Made by a program: the position numbers and the translations under genes. The notes beneath the pieces were generated by a model, which did not search any database, had not been told where the DNA came from, and was given only the letters and a program-made list of their open reading frames with translations. A stretch of DNA of 64,000 nt. It comes from an uncultured Verrucomicrobia subdivision 3 bacterium (GTDB lineage Bacteria > Verrucomicrobiota > Verrucomicrobiia > Limisphaerales > UBA11358). The first letter of the stretch is position 1; every line of letters starts with the position of its first letter. Below are positions 39,776 to 48,546 of this stretch, piece after piece. Where the stretch lies: NCBI GenBank assembly GCA_903922735.1, contig CAIXUZ010000003.1:1-64000 (forward strand), written 5' to 3'.

Positions 39776-41854
39776 TCATACCAGGGTCTTAATTCGACGA
39801 TCCAAATCCTTCCGGTTGATGAGGTCGATCACTTCCAAACGGTCTGGATGCAATCGAAACAGGAGCCGGTAGTCCGAACCGATGCGCTGGCGCATCACGT
39901 TGGGCGTGGCCTTGAGCCGCAACGCGCCGACAAATGCCGCCGGCTCGCCCGCCGCCAAGCGCCCAATCATAACCATTGCCGCGCGGGCCACTTGCCGCGG
40001 AAATTCTGCCAGCATTTGCTGGAACCCTTTTGGAAACTCAATGACACGCACGGGATGGACTTCCGGCGCGTCCTGCGGCAGCAGCAATTCTTCTTCGCGA
40101 TCCGGCGCTTCGGCTTCGACGGGGGCGGCTGTTTGCCGAAGCGTTTCCAGATCGGTGTGCGCCTGCTGCAATTCGCGCCGCAAGGTGTTGCGCTCATGGT
40201 GCCGCTCCTTGAGCGCGGACTTGAGCGTTTCCACCTTGTCCCGCAATTCTTTCAACGCCTGTTCATCCGCCACCACCGTGGCGGCAGCCGGAGCTGCCGG
40301 GGCTGCGGTGGCGGCCAATTGTTCACGCCGCGCCACCTCCTTTTGCAGCTGGGCTACCGACTGCTTGTAACGCTGCACCTCCTCCACTTTTGCATTGAGC
40401 CGCTCCTGCGCCTCACGCAGCGCGGCGGCGTCCTTGCCCTCATCTGGATGTTCTTTCAGAAAACGCATGTCCAGCACATCGCTGATGGGATCGTCCGGCG
40501 GCAGGCCCATCTGATCGCGTGTCCGCAACAATTCCTCCAGCACCTCCGAGGCCGCTGCCTGCGGAAGAACGGAGATGGCGCCCCGCGCCACCAGGATGCC
40601 CAACCCGCAAAGCGGCGACTTCATCAACGTAGTGGAAAAGCCCCGAAGGTCGTCCCCATCGTTGCTTAACATGGTGAGCGCCCCTTCTTTCAGCGAGGTC
40701 ATAAGGGTGGCCGGATCCGTGTCCGCCAGAAAGAATTCCACCGCCCCCAGCCGGTGTTTGTGTCCCTCCGGCAGCAGCTTCAGCATGCGTTCGACGAGAT
40801 CCTTGTGCCGGGCTTGGGCCACCCGAATGGTGATGGCCTCCCACGCCTCCTTCAACTTGTCCCGGTAACCGAATTTCTCAAACCCGGTCACTGCCGCCTC
40901 AAACAGCCTGGCGCGGCAGAGGTTGGCCAGATAACCGTCCTGCAGTTCCGGCGCGATCTTGAGCGGGTCGAACCGGGCCACCTCGTGCGCCGGATAATGG
41001 TTCAGGTCCGCCGCCGTCAAATAGCGTTCGGGATTGGCCCGCAATTCCGCCTCCGTCACGCCGGCGATGCTCGTGGAATGGTGAAGCCGCTCCTGATCCT
41101 TGCCGATGCAGCAATGCTTGTATTTTTTGCCGCTGCCGCAGGGGCACGGTTCATTGCGGCCAATCCGGGCGACCGCCCGGCGCATGGTGTTGCCGGTCGC
41201 CAGCAGCTTCCTCGGCGCTTCCGGCAGCAGTTCAAAGGGAGGACGCCGCCAGATTTTCAGCATCTGTTCCGCCGTCGCCTTTGACGCATCCACCCGCACC
41301 TTCATGGTCGGGTCGTCCGGCTTGACGCCGCAGGTTTCGAGGCTGATGGCGATCAAACCGGCATCGGCGCTCATCAACGCGACCAGATGTATCAGCGAGC
41401 GGTCGTATTCGCTGTTGCTCTTGTTGCGGGCCGCCTTGCGCGCGGCGCTGACCAGCGGGCCGGGCAGCTTGCCGCCGCCATGCTCCTGGTGCCACGTCGC
41501 CGCCAGGAACAGCGCGGTGGAAATAAACTCCGTGGAAGGCAGATTCAGGTTGGTCAACGCGTCAGTCAACGGGCCGGTAATGTCCCCCTGCACGTGGCAG
41601 GCAAAGGTCCCGAGGGTGATCTTTTCCGGCATCAGGATAATTCCGCGCGCCAGATGCCGCGCCTGCACCGGTCGCCCGGCATGGAGCGCGGCCATGACGA
41701 TGAAGGCAAAGGCGTTTTGGTCGCTCGCCGCGACCGTTTCCCCGATCAACCGGTCCAGCGCCTCGTCCTCCGGCGGCAGCATTCCAGCCAGTTCGCGCAC
41801 ACTGCCCCGGTAATAATCTGAACGCTCGATGAAATCGCGGATTTCCTGATTCAT
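39776..41854 (-). CDS. SEC-C / coiled-coil / RelE-ParE-like fusion protein
   Basis: A 692-aa cytosolic-looking product with no signal peptide. Residues 1-225 are mainly helical and of unknown family. Residues 234-249 are a SEC-C zinc motif, NEPCPCGSGKKYKHCC, as found at the end of SecA and in many fused proteins. Residues about 260-470 are helical. Residues about 470-590 form a coiled coil with Ala/Glu/Leu heptads (EAQERLNAKVEEVQRYKQSV; KELRDKVETLKSALKERHHE). Residues about 605-692 resemble a RelE/ParE toxin: VRVIEFPKGFQQMLAEFPRQ, then ALRLKATPNVMRQRIGSDYR, then LLFRLHPDRLEVIDLINRKD, keeping the R-x-G-x-DYR core. Whether it is toxic or a structural use of the fold is unknown. Confidence 0.7.
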   Translation of the reverse strand: MNQEIRDFIERSDYYRGSVRELAGMLPPEDEALDRLIGETVAASDQNAFAFIVMAALHAGRPVQARHLARGIILMPEKITLGTFACHVQGDITGPLTDALTNLNLPSTEFISTALFLAATWHQEHGGGKLPGPLVSAARKAARNKSNSEYDRSLIHLVALMSADAGLIAISLETCGVKPDDPTMKVRVDASKATAEQMLKIWRRPPFELLPEAPRKLLATGNTMRRAVARIGRNEPCPCGSGKKYKHCCIGKDQERLHHSTSIAGVTEAELRANPERYLTAADLNHYPAHEVARFDPLKIAPELQDGYLANLCRARLFEAAVTGFEKFGYRDKLKEAWEAITIRVAQARHKDLVERMLKLLPEGHKHRLGAVEFFLADTDPATLMTSLKEGALTMLSNDGDDLRGFSTTLMKSPLCGLGILVARGAISVLPQAAASEVLEELLRTRDQMGLPPDDPISDVLDMRFLKEHPDEGKDAAALREAQERLNAKVEEVQRYKQSVAQLQKEVARREQLAATAAPAAPAAATVVADEQALKELRDKVETLKSALKERHHERNTLRRELQQAHTDLETLRQTAAPVEAEAPDREEELLLPQDAPEVHPVRVIEFPKGFQQMLAEFPRQVARAAMVMIGRLAAGEPAAFVGALRLKATPNVMRQRIGSDYRLLFRLHPDRLEVIDLINRKDLDRRIKTLV

Positions 41855-41866
41855 AAAAACTTCAGT

Positions 41867-41992
41867 TCATGGTTTGGCTTTCCGGACGGCTTGCACCCGC
41901 GCCAACAAATTCCCCGCCGGCTCCTCGGCAGGCGTGATGGTTTTGTAAATCTGCTTGCTCAGATATTCGGTGTAGCGGTCGTAGGCGATCAT
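41867..41992 (-). CDS. Truncated paralogue of the 39541 small gene
   Basis: ATG 41992 to TGA 41867 encodes 41 residues. The first 21, MIAYDRYTEYLSKQIYKTIT and P, match the 73-aa protein at 39541 with three differences; then the sequence diverges (AEEPAGNLLARVQAVRKAKP) and the Cys-containing part is missing. It lies 12 bp upstream of the SEC-C fusion gene. It may be a decayed copy, or a short leader that survived a duplication. Confidence 0.5.
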   Translation of the reverse strand: MIAYDRYTEYLSKQIYKTITPAEEPAGNLLARVQAVRKAKP

Positions 41993-41994
41993 GG
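41931..41994 (+). repeat. 64-bp direct repeat, right copy
   Basis: Pairs with 39701-39764, three mismatches in 64 bases, distance 2,230 bp. Recombination between the two copies would delete the SEC-C fusion gene. Confidence 0.85.
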
Positions 41995-42089
41995 TGGGGT
42001 GTCAATTAAAGGTCAAGGTTTGCGGGTCTTCGATGCCTTCAATGGCGATGGTGGCGGGGGATTAAGCACAATATTATGCATCAACCCGT

Positions 42090-43661
42090 TTATGGCGGGT
42101 ATCCGATGTTTTCGAGCGCCTGCGGGCCCAGCCGTTCGCGCAGCTGGGCGAGATAAAGGCTGGGCGGGGTGACCGGCGTTCCGTGCGATTCAAAAATTCC
42201 GGACCGCAGTTTGGGACCGTTCTTGTCGCCGGGCTGTTCCTTGGGCTCCGGCTGGCCTTTGCAGCCGATCGCCCAATTCATCGCGCCGGGCGGCTGTTGA
42301 ATGGTGTAAGTTTTGGCCGCGCAATTCCAGGCGACGGCCCAGCCGATGGCCCAGCCGTGGCCGGAACCCATGATGCCGCGGTTCATCAGGTCAATGCCGC
42401 CTTCGAGAACCTGGCAGTTGTCCACGAGGAAGCCCGTCCCCCAGCGCATATGCGGCTGAATATGACCGTTGCCGTAAAAATTACAGTTCAACACGACGAC
42501 CGGCCCCATCATCCGGGCCCCGGGCGAAACATACCAAAGGTTGTTGCCGGTGGCGGAGCAGCGGTTGAGGAGCGTCTGCGTGCCGCCAGCCCAAAAATCA
42601 AAAGGCTTGGCCGAGCCGAGGCTGGCGACCGTGTGCCGGATGTCCACATTATCAATGGTCAGCCGGCGGGTATGGTCGGTGAAGTGAAAGCTGTTGACGG
42701 TATCCACCACCTTGAGATGGCGCACCCAGCCATCCGTAACGCCATCTATTTGCAGCGCACGGTTGGCCGGCTGGTCGATGGTCACGACCAATGGCGGCGA
42801 GACGATGCGGAGACTTTCGAGCCCGATCTGAGTCGGACGCCGGGACAGGTCGCATTTGACCACCGAGCCGCCGGGCGGCTTGAGATAATGCGCATCAAAC
42901 GAATCCGCCAGCGGCACATCGAGCGTGACGAGGTTTCCAGCAATGCTTTTGATGGTGTGTTCGGTTTGCATTTCACCGGAGACCCAATGTTCGGGCTTGC
43001 CATCGCGGATCAGCCGATCCATGCCCATGAATTTCACCCACACCGGCGAGGCGGGACGGTTGATGAGCACAGGGTCGCCGGCATGAAAGTTTTCCGGTTT
43101 ATCAACGTGAAACGAACAGGTTCCCGACGGCACATAGGCATCGGTGATGGCGGCGGACGGGCCAACGGGTTTGACCACGCCGAAATCGCCGATGGAGAAG
43201 CACAGGTGCGGCGCGCCGGTCATTTTGATCGTGGTGCCGTTCTCCAGCGAACCGCTGCCGCGCAACACCACGCCGCTGGACCGGATGGTCATCGTTTTGC
43301 TGCAATTGAAAACCCCCGGCGCCAGCAGGACCGCCCCGCGAAAACCATCCTGCAATTTCAATTGCGAAACCTCATTGATCGCATTTTGAATGGCGTCCGA
43401 GTCATCGCCGCCGGCAGGGGCTACGGTTTTTTTGACCGTCACGAACGGGATTTTCACCCCGCCGCCCATGTAGCCGGCGTGGGAGAAATCCATGATGCGG
43501 TCGCCGGCGGGAAACGTCTTGTAGGTGAGCTTGCCGTCGGGACCGGGACGCACCCATTCGCTTTGGGCGGCCGATGCCAGCCGGGCTGGCAGGCCAAGCC
43601 CGATCACCAGGACCGCCGGCAACAGCGATTTTGCCAGCCGATTTGAACCGAAATTTCCCAT
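42090..43661 (-). CDS. Exported pectate-lyase-superfamily beta-helix protein
   Basis: The start was set at ATG 43661 (MGNFGSNRLAKSLLPAVLVI, a signal peptide); the longer frame overlaps the divergent gene's promoter. A 523-aa product. The mature part opens SEWVRPGPDGKLTYKTFPAG and continues GGDDSDAIQNAINEVSQLKL then GAVLLAPGVFNCSKTMTIRS, a classic pectate-lyase-superfamily entry. Coils follow with LRGSGSLENGTTIKMTGAPH, WVRHLKVVDTVNSFHFTDHT, NRCSATGNNLWYVSPGARMM, VLNCNFYGNGHIQPHMRWG and VDNCQVLEGGIDLMNRGIMG. Probable extracellular polysaccharide lyase or related enzyme. It is divergent from the oligogalacturonate-lyase-like gene, which fits a shared pectin role. Confidence 0.72.
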   Translation of the reverse strand: MGNFGSNRLAKSLLPAVLVIGLGLPARLASAAQSEWVRPGPDGKLTYKTFPAGDRIMDFSHAGYMGGGVKIPFVTVKKTVAPAGGDDSDAIQNAINEVSQLKLQDGFRGAVLLAPGVFNCSKTMTIRSSGVVLRGSGSLENGTTIKMTGAPHLCFSIGDFGVVKPVGPSAAITDAYVPSGTCSFHVDKPENFHAGDPVLINRPASPVWVKFMGMDRLIRDGKPEHWVSGEMQTEHTIKSIAGNLVTLDVPLADSFDAHYLKPPGGSVVKCDLSRRPTQIGLESLRIVSPPLVVTIDQPANRALQIDGVTDGWVRHLKVVDTVNSFHFTDHTRRLTIDNVDIRHTVASLGSAKPFDFWAGGTQTLLNRCSATGNNLWYVSPGARMMGPVVVLNCNFYGNGHIQPHMRWGTGFLVDNCQVLEGGIDLMNRGIMGSGHGWAIGWAVAWNCAAKTYTIQQPPGAMNWAIGCKGQPEPKEQPGDKNGPKLRSGIFESHGTPVTPPSLYLAQLRERLGPQALENIGYPP

Positions 43662-43863
43662 ACGATTTCCTGCCCGCGACCCGTGGGGGCCTTTTTCGTG
43701 ATTCTCTGCCTGCCCCACGGTTTTGCAATGACTATATTTCGGTTCGTCTACGGAACCTCCAGGGGCCGGGTCCAGCCCAAGAATTTCCGGCCGGTTCCGC
43801 TCCACCTTTGACATATCCGGCGCGATTTGGTTTGTTGACGGCTGACTCACACTATTGCACCCC

Positions 43864-45123
43864 ATGAATAAACTTTACCGGCGCGCCCTGGCCGCCACTG
43901 GATTGATCAATTTACTGTGCGGCTTCGCGGCCGCCGGGGCGATGGAAACCGACCCACAAACAGGTCATGTCGTAAAGCACCTGAGCAGGGATCTTTGCAA
44001 TGAGGGGCGGGTTTTCTACTTCCACCAAGATCCTTTTTCGGACAACCGGACGATGTTTTTCAAGGGGCATACCAACAAGAAGGATGGCGCAGGCTGGCGC
44101 CTTTACACGGTGAATCTTGAAACCGGGCAGGGCGGACAATTCTGGAATACCGACACGCATTCCTACGAAACCATCGGGAAGAAACGGCAGGAACTCTTCT
44201 ACTTCACCCCGGCGAGCGACGGCATCCACGGCGAAATCCGCGCCATCCAGCTCCGCACCAAAACGGAACGCGTGGTTACGGCCGGGCTGCCGTTTGAAAA
44301 CCTGCGCGGGGTGAACCTCACCCTCAACGCTGACGAAACGCTGCTGGCCACGGCCTACGCCGAGCACCTGGGCGATTATTTTGACAAATACACGCGCAAT
44401 GAGCGCTGGGCGGCCTTCGCCAAACTCGGACTCACCAACCACATCCTTACGATCCGCGTGGACACGGGCGTCGTGCGCGACATCTATCAAACCAATGCCT
44501 GGCTCGGGCATGTCCAATTCTCACCCACCGATCCCAACCTGCTGGAATTCTGCCGCGAGATCTCGTTCATCGACGACCCGGTGAAGGATCGGATGTGGTT
44601 ATTGCGCGCGGACGGCACGGGTCTGGGCCGCCCATTTCCGCAGCGCCCCGATATTGACATGGTCACCCATGAGTTCTGGTCGCCCTCGGGCAAGCAGCTC
44701 CTCTTCGACACCCATCCCCTCCACCTGTCTGGCAAGTATTACTTCGGTTCGGTGGACGTGGCACGGTGGCAAGCGGCGAAGGCCGAACCCGCGCGGTCCG
44801 CGGGCGCGGGCATCCCCGTGAAACCCTGGGAACGACTGTGGAGCATTCCCACCTGGTCTTTTCATTTCAACGCCGCGCACTCGGGCGAGCTGTTTTGCGG
44901 GGACGGCTCGGCCCGCGATGGCGTCAAGGGGTGCTGGGTCTGGGTCTACCGGCCCCAGGCCGACGGCACATTGATGGCGGAGAAAATCTTCAACATGGAG
45001 AAGCATGACTATAAGCGCTGCGAACCCAATGCCCACTTCGACCCCTCGGACAAATGGGTGATCTTCACCTACAACGGCGGGGGCAAGGACGAGGTCATGG
45101 CCGTGAGCGTCGACAAGCCGTGA
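43864..45123 (+). CDS. Oligogalacturonate-lyase-like propeller protein (PL22)
   Basis: The start was set at ATG 43864 (MNKLYRRALAATGLINLLCG, a signal peptide); ATG 43855 is three codons earlier. A 419-aa product with the seven-bladed propeller pattern of PL22: GWRLYTVNLETGQGGQFWNT, DGIHGEIRAIQL, LEFCREISFIDDPVKDRMWL, DGTGLGRPFPQRPDIDMVTH, EFWSPSGKQLLFDTHPLHLS, WSFHFNAAHSGELFCGDGSA and NAHFDPSDKWVIFTYN. PL22 enzymes cleave unsaturated digalacturonate with Mn2+ bound by His/Gln. The conserved His positions appear present (THEF, FHFNAAHS, NAHF). Divergent from a beta-helix gene; likely takes up the products of secreted pectin lyases. Confidence 0.75.
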   Translation: MNKLYRRALAATGLINLLCGFAAAGAMETDPQTGHVVKHLSRDLCNEGRVFYFHQDPFSDNRTMFFKGHTNKKDGAGWRLYTVNLETGQGGQFWNTDTHSYETIGKKRQELFYFTPASDGIHGEIRAIQLRTKTERVVTAGLPFENLRGVNLTLNADETLLATAYAEHLGDYFDKYTRNERWAAFAKLGLTNHILTIRVDTGVVRDIYQTNAWLGHVQFSPTDPNLLEFCREISFIDDPVKDRMWLLRADGTGLGRPFPQRPDIDMVTHEFWSPSGKQLLFDTHPLHLSGKYYFGSVDVARWQAAKAEPARSAGAGIPVKPWERLWSIPTWSFHFNAAHSGELFCGDGSARDGVKGCWVWVYRPQADGTLMAEKIFNMEKHDYKRCEPNAHFDPSDKWVIFTYNGGGKDEVMAVSVDKP

Positions 45124-45150
45124 GCCGGCCGGCCACCCTCTTCACCCCGC

Positions 45151-46464
45151 TCATTTGGAAGGTTTCAGCGGTGGTTCAGGCATGGCCTGGGAGGCTGGTG
45201 CCGCTCCATGATAGACGCGCGCGATTTCTCCGGCGATCCGCAGATACCAATCGCTGGGAAGCGAGAAACCATCAGCATCCAAAGCCACGAATGGAGCATT
45301 GCCGGGAGCATCATTGCGGGTGGGCGTGACTTTGAAGATGGCCGTCCCTTCGTTCACTTCGTCGAACATGGCGATTTTGACCATCGTGCTGCCGGCGGTC
45401 CTGGCATCGATGGCCTGCTGCCAGAAAAACCTGCCTCCCTGCCGGGGAATCCGATTGCTCCGGTCCTCGGGCCTGACGTTATGCCAGGAGAATCCAGGAA
45501 AGATCACCGGCAGGTATGCCTGGTGATTGAGCCGGGTTAGTGCGATATCCGGAAGCAGATGAGTGGTCTTCCACGCGGTGGCACTCTCCGCGTCTTTGTA
45601 GCGGCCGACCGACCACGGCTGAACAATATCCAGCTCCTGGTAAACATTGCTCCAGCCGGGGTCAGTCTGCGCGTCCCCGGAAAGCGTGGCCCAGCCGGTC
45701 GGAACCCCGCCCATGACGGTAGCGTGGCCTTCGGTCTTGAACCACTGCACAATCTGTTTCCCGATATTCGGGTCGGTGATTCTGCGTTTGACCCCCAATC
45801 CCCAAATGGAAACGACCGGCTTTCCCTTCTCATTCAGATAGGCCGGACTTTTCGTCATCTTGAGATCATTGATCAGATAGAGCCAATCCCTTTTCAGCGC
45901 ATCGAAGACGGTCTCGGCCTGTCCACCGCTGAGATCGTATTCCACCGCGATCACACGGCCATTCTGCTCTGCGCTGGCGATGGCGTTCCGGAGCACGGCA
46001 TCGTGTTCGTCGTGGTATCGCGGAATGACGCCGACGAATCTTTGCATCAGCGCTCCATCAATGCCATACTGGCGCATCCAGCGGAAATGCGTGTCGGTGG
46101 TTGCCTTGGGAAAGGATGAGAACAGATAAGCCTGTTTCCCGTTAATCATGAGATCGGGAACCGCGAATAGGGAGGAGGGATCCATATCTGAGACATCCGG
46201 ATACATATCAACCCGCCAACCGCGCTTCGCCGGATGAGCGATTTCCGCCCTGGTCTGATCCTCCTTTCCGTGGAACCAGCGGCTCCAGACGCCTTGCGGA
46301 TTGCCATCTCCGGCGCAGCGAAACCAGCCTTGGTAGCCAACCAGAACTTTCCCCTGAATTGTAGATGCGTCCACGCTTTGAGCCGGGCAAGGCTGGCCGG
46401 GAGGCCGTGTTTTAAGCCGATTGAGATCAGTGCCGTTTTCGGCAGACAAGGCCGTGGCTGCCAA
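45151..46464 (-). CDS. GH71/GH99-like glycoside hydrolase, signal peptide interrupted
   Basis: A 437-aa frame opening at TTG 46464 (MAATALSAENGTDLNRLK). The body reads as a GH71/99-type barrel: GKVLVGYQGWFRCAGDGNPQ, WVDMYPDVSDMD-like segment, FRWMRQYGIDGALMQRFVGV, VIAVEYDLSGG, LYLINDLKMTKSPAYLNEKG, VSIWGLGVKRRI, ELDIVQPWSVGRYKD and MFDEVNEGTAIFKV (Glu-x-x-x-Glu, a catalytic signature). Upstream at 46506, ATG begins MKSLPLAALF, then TAA (46474-46476), then IGT joins the frame, so a stop splits the signal peptide. Either translation starts internally at TTG without a full signal, or the gene is inactive. Confidence 0.6.
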   Translation of the reverse strand: MAATALSAENGTDLNRLKTRPPGQPCPAQSVDASTIQGKVLVGYQGWFRCAGDGNPQGVWSRWFHGKEDQTRAEIAHPAKRGWRVDMYPDVSDMDPSSLFAVPDLMINGKQAYLFSSFPKATTDTHFRWMRQYGIDGALMQRFVGVIPRYHDEHDAVLRNAIASAEQNGRVIAVEYDLSGGQAETVFDALKRDWLYLINDLKMTKSPAYLNEKGKPVVSIWGLGVKRRITDPNIGKQIVQWFKTEGHATVMGGVPTGWATLSGDAQTDPGWSNVYQELDIVQPWSVGRYKDAESATAWKTTHLLPDIALTRLNHQAYLPVIFPGFSWHNVRPEDRSNRIPRQGGRFFWQQAIDARTAGSTMVKIAMFDEVNEGTAIFKVTPTRNDAPGNAPFVALDADGFSLPSDWYLRIAGEIARVYHGAAPASQAMPEPPLKPSK

Positions 46465-46633
46465 AGTTCCGATTTAAAAAAGAGCAGCCAGCGGAAGGGA
46501 TTTCATCATGGATGAATTTTAAGACGCGGAACCGGGCAGCGAAGTTTCATCAAGGTTTGCCGCGGATGACCGGGCCAATAGGTTGACTTTCCGTAACCCC
46601 AAACGGCTGTTTAGCGTCCTTGAATCCAATACT

Positions 46634-48001
46634 ATGAACGAACCCATTGATCGGCGTCACTTTTTGAAACAGGCCGGCGCCGCCGGCGTTGGGTTAAGCA
46701 TGGTCGGTTACTTCAATCCGCTGGCCAGGGCGGGCACGCAATCCAAAGTGAATGCGGCCAGAAAAATTGGTCCGGACGATAAGATCACGGCGGCGGTCAT
46801 CGGCACGAACGCCCGGGGGATGGCCCATATTGATTGTCTCACCAGAGTGCCGGGCGTCGAAATCACTTACATCTGCGATGTGGACAAACGCGCGGTGGCC
46901 AAAGGGGTCAAGGCCGCCGCAAAAAAACAAAGTTCCGAACCGCAGGGCCTGGGTGATTTTCGTAAAATGCTGGCGGATTCGTCGGTGGACGTGGTGACGA
47001 TTGCCACCCCCGACCATTGGCACACACCGCTGGCCATCCTGGCCCTGGCGGCGGGCAAACATGTTTATGTGGAAAAACCGATCAGCCATAACCCTTACGA
47101 GGGCGAATTAATCATTCAGGCAGTCAATAAATATCAGCGGGTGTTGCAAATGGGCGCCCAGCGCCGTTCGTTTCCCAATTTGCGGGCGATCATCGGCGAA
47201 ATCCACAACGGGCTCATTGGGAAAACCTATTTTGGCCGGGCCTGGTATGCCAACAATCGCGAGAGCATTGGCCATGGCAAAGTCGCACCGGTTCCCGAAT
47301 GGCTGGATTACGAACTGTGGCAGGGACCGGCTCCCCGGCGGGCGTATGTGGACAATCTGGTTCACTACAAATGGCACTGGCGCTGGCATTGGGGCACCGG
47401 CGAAGCGCTCAACAACGGCGCCCACGAGGTGGATGTCTGCCGCTGGGCGCTGGGGGTGAACTGGGCTACGCGCGTTTCTTCCAACGGTGGGCGGTATCAA
47501 TTTCAGGACGATTGGGAAACGCCGGATACGCAGACCATCGCATGGGATTTTCCCGAAGGAAAAACCATGAGTTGGGAGGGGCGGAGTTGCAACGGTTTTC
47601 CGATTGAAGGGCTGGAGCGCGGCGTTTTGATTTACGGCACGGAAGGCACGGCCTTGCTGGACGGCAACGCCTACACCGTCTATGACCGGAAAAAGAAAAT
47701 CATCAAGGAGGCCAAAAGCCACGAGGTGGTGGATCCCACCAACACCGTCAGTGCCACCGGCGTAAAGCTGGACCAACTGCATTTCGCCAACTTTATTGAC
47801 TCCGTCCGGACGGGAACTCCGCCCAACTGCCCGGCCGAAGAAGGCCACAAGAGCGTGGCGCTCCTGCATCTTGGCAACATCGCCTGGCGTGTGGGACGTG
47901 AATTGCATTGCGACCCGGCCAATGGCCATATTTTGAAAGACAACGACGCCATGAAACTCTGGCGGCGGAAATACGAACCAGGCTGGGAACCAAAAGTTTG
48001 A
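46634..48001 (+). CDS. Tat-exported Gfo/Idh/MocA oxidoreductase
   Basis: The start was set at ATG 46634, with Tat signal MNEPIDRRHFLKQAGAAGVG. A 455-aa product. The Rossmann domain starts KITAAVIGTNARGMAHIDCL, then YICDVDKRAVAKGV, VDVVTIATPDHWHTPLAILA and GKHVYVEKPISHNPYEGELI, the EKP signature. The C-terminal domain has GTGEALNNGAHEVDVCRWAL and WALLHLGNIAWRVGR-like strands. Secreted Gfo/Idh/MocA proteins with 'RRHFLK' leaders are abundant in Verrucomicrobia and Planctomycetes and oxidise or epimerise sugars with tightly bound NAD(P). Context suggests uronate or deoxy-sugar processing; substrate unknown. Confidence 0.8.
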   Translation: MNEPIDRRHFLKQAGAAGVGLSMVGYFNPLARAGTQSKVNAARKIGPDDKITAAVIGTNARGMAHIDCLTRVPGVEITYICDVDKRAVAKGVKAAAKKQSSEPQGLGDFRKMLADSSVDVVTIATPDHWHTPLAILALAAGKHVYVEKPISHNPYEGELIIQAVNKYQRVLQMGAQRRSFPNLRAIIGEIHNGLIGKTYFGRAWYANNRESIGHGKVAPVPEWLDYELWQGPAPRRAYVDNLVHYKWHWRWHWGTGEALNNGAHEVDVCRWALGVNWATRVSSNGGRYQFQDDWETPDTQTIAWDFPEGKTMSWEGRSCNGFPIEGLERGVLIYGTEGTALLDGNAYTVYDRKKKIIKEAKSHEVVDPTNTVSATGVKLDQLHFANFIDSVRTGTPPNCPAEEGHKSVALLHLGNIAWRVGRELHCDPANGHILKDNDAMKLWRRKYEPGWEPKV

Positions 48002-48546
48002 CGGTCATCATCTTGACGTCACCCAGGAAGCTTCGAGCCACTTGCGTTATTAGTCTGGGACGCCAAAATGGAAGGTAACCGGTCTGAGCGAAATGCCCGC
48101 CAGCCGGCCCGGCAGTGTTCTAATTTCGGAGCGCGGCTCTGTGAGCCGCAGCACGTCGCCCTGCAAATCAAGCCGCTGCGGGTCACAGACCCGCGCTCCG
48201 TTTTCAAATTAGGACACTACCGCCGGCCCCCCTTCTTTGACATTCCCCGCTCGATTGGGTTTGCTGCCATCCAATACAGGGTATGCCCCACTGCCCGGGA
48301 TGAACCGGCGAAGCCAGAAAGAAAATCACCCGAAAGATTCACGCCAGGCGGGGGCTGGAATCCACAGGGGAATTGTCAGTTGATAGAGCCGCGCCGCCGC
48401 CGGCTCGTGACGGAAACTTTGTAAAGGGGCGTGGCCCCACGAGGCTTTACGCCCGCGAATGCGAAGCCCCGCAGCGCGGGGCGGCCAGCAGCGCCAACGG
48501 CAGCTGGCCCGGTGACTGGATACTCTCCCATGGCTAAAAACACCAA
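48002..48546. other. 545-bp gene-free interval with repeat C copy 2 and a GC hairpin
   Basis: Between convergent genes. It contains repeat C copy 2 (48111-48222) and GCCCCGCAGCGCGGGGC (48466-48482), a 5-bp perfect stem next to a CGTGGCCCCACG palindrome at 48430-48441. No persistent coding pattern was seen. Confidence 0.55.
48111..48222. mobile_element. Repeat C copy 2, palindromic MITE-like element
   Basis: Same orientation as 13001-13110, with the same stem (GGAGCGCGGCTCTGTGAGCC then GCAGC and its complement). The terminal flanks are better preserved here: GGCAGTGTTCTAATTTCGGA on the left and the complement of the right end GGTAGTGTCCTAATTTG. The shared ~16-bp termini look like inverted ends of a non-autonomous element. 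Confidence 0.75.

Noticed and set aside
42183..43646. Plus-strand open frame of 487 codons opposite the pectate-lyase-like gene
   Set aside because: Opposite strand of a well-supported gene; the composition (Arg, Gly, His, Val-rich, no domains) is typical of antisense frames in GC-rich DNA.
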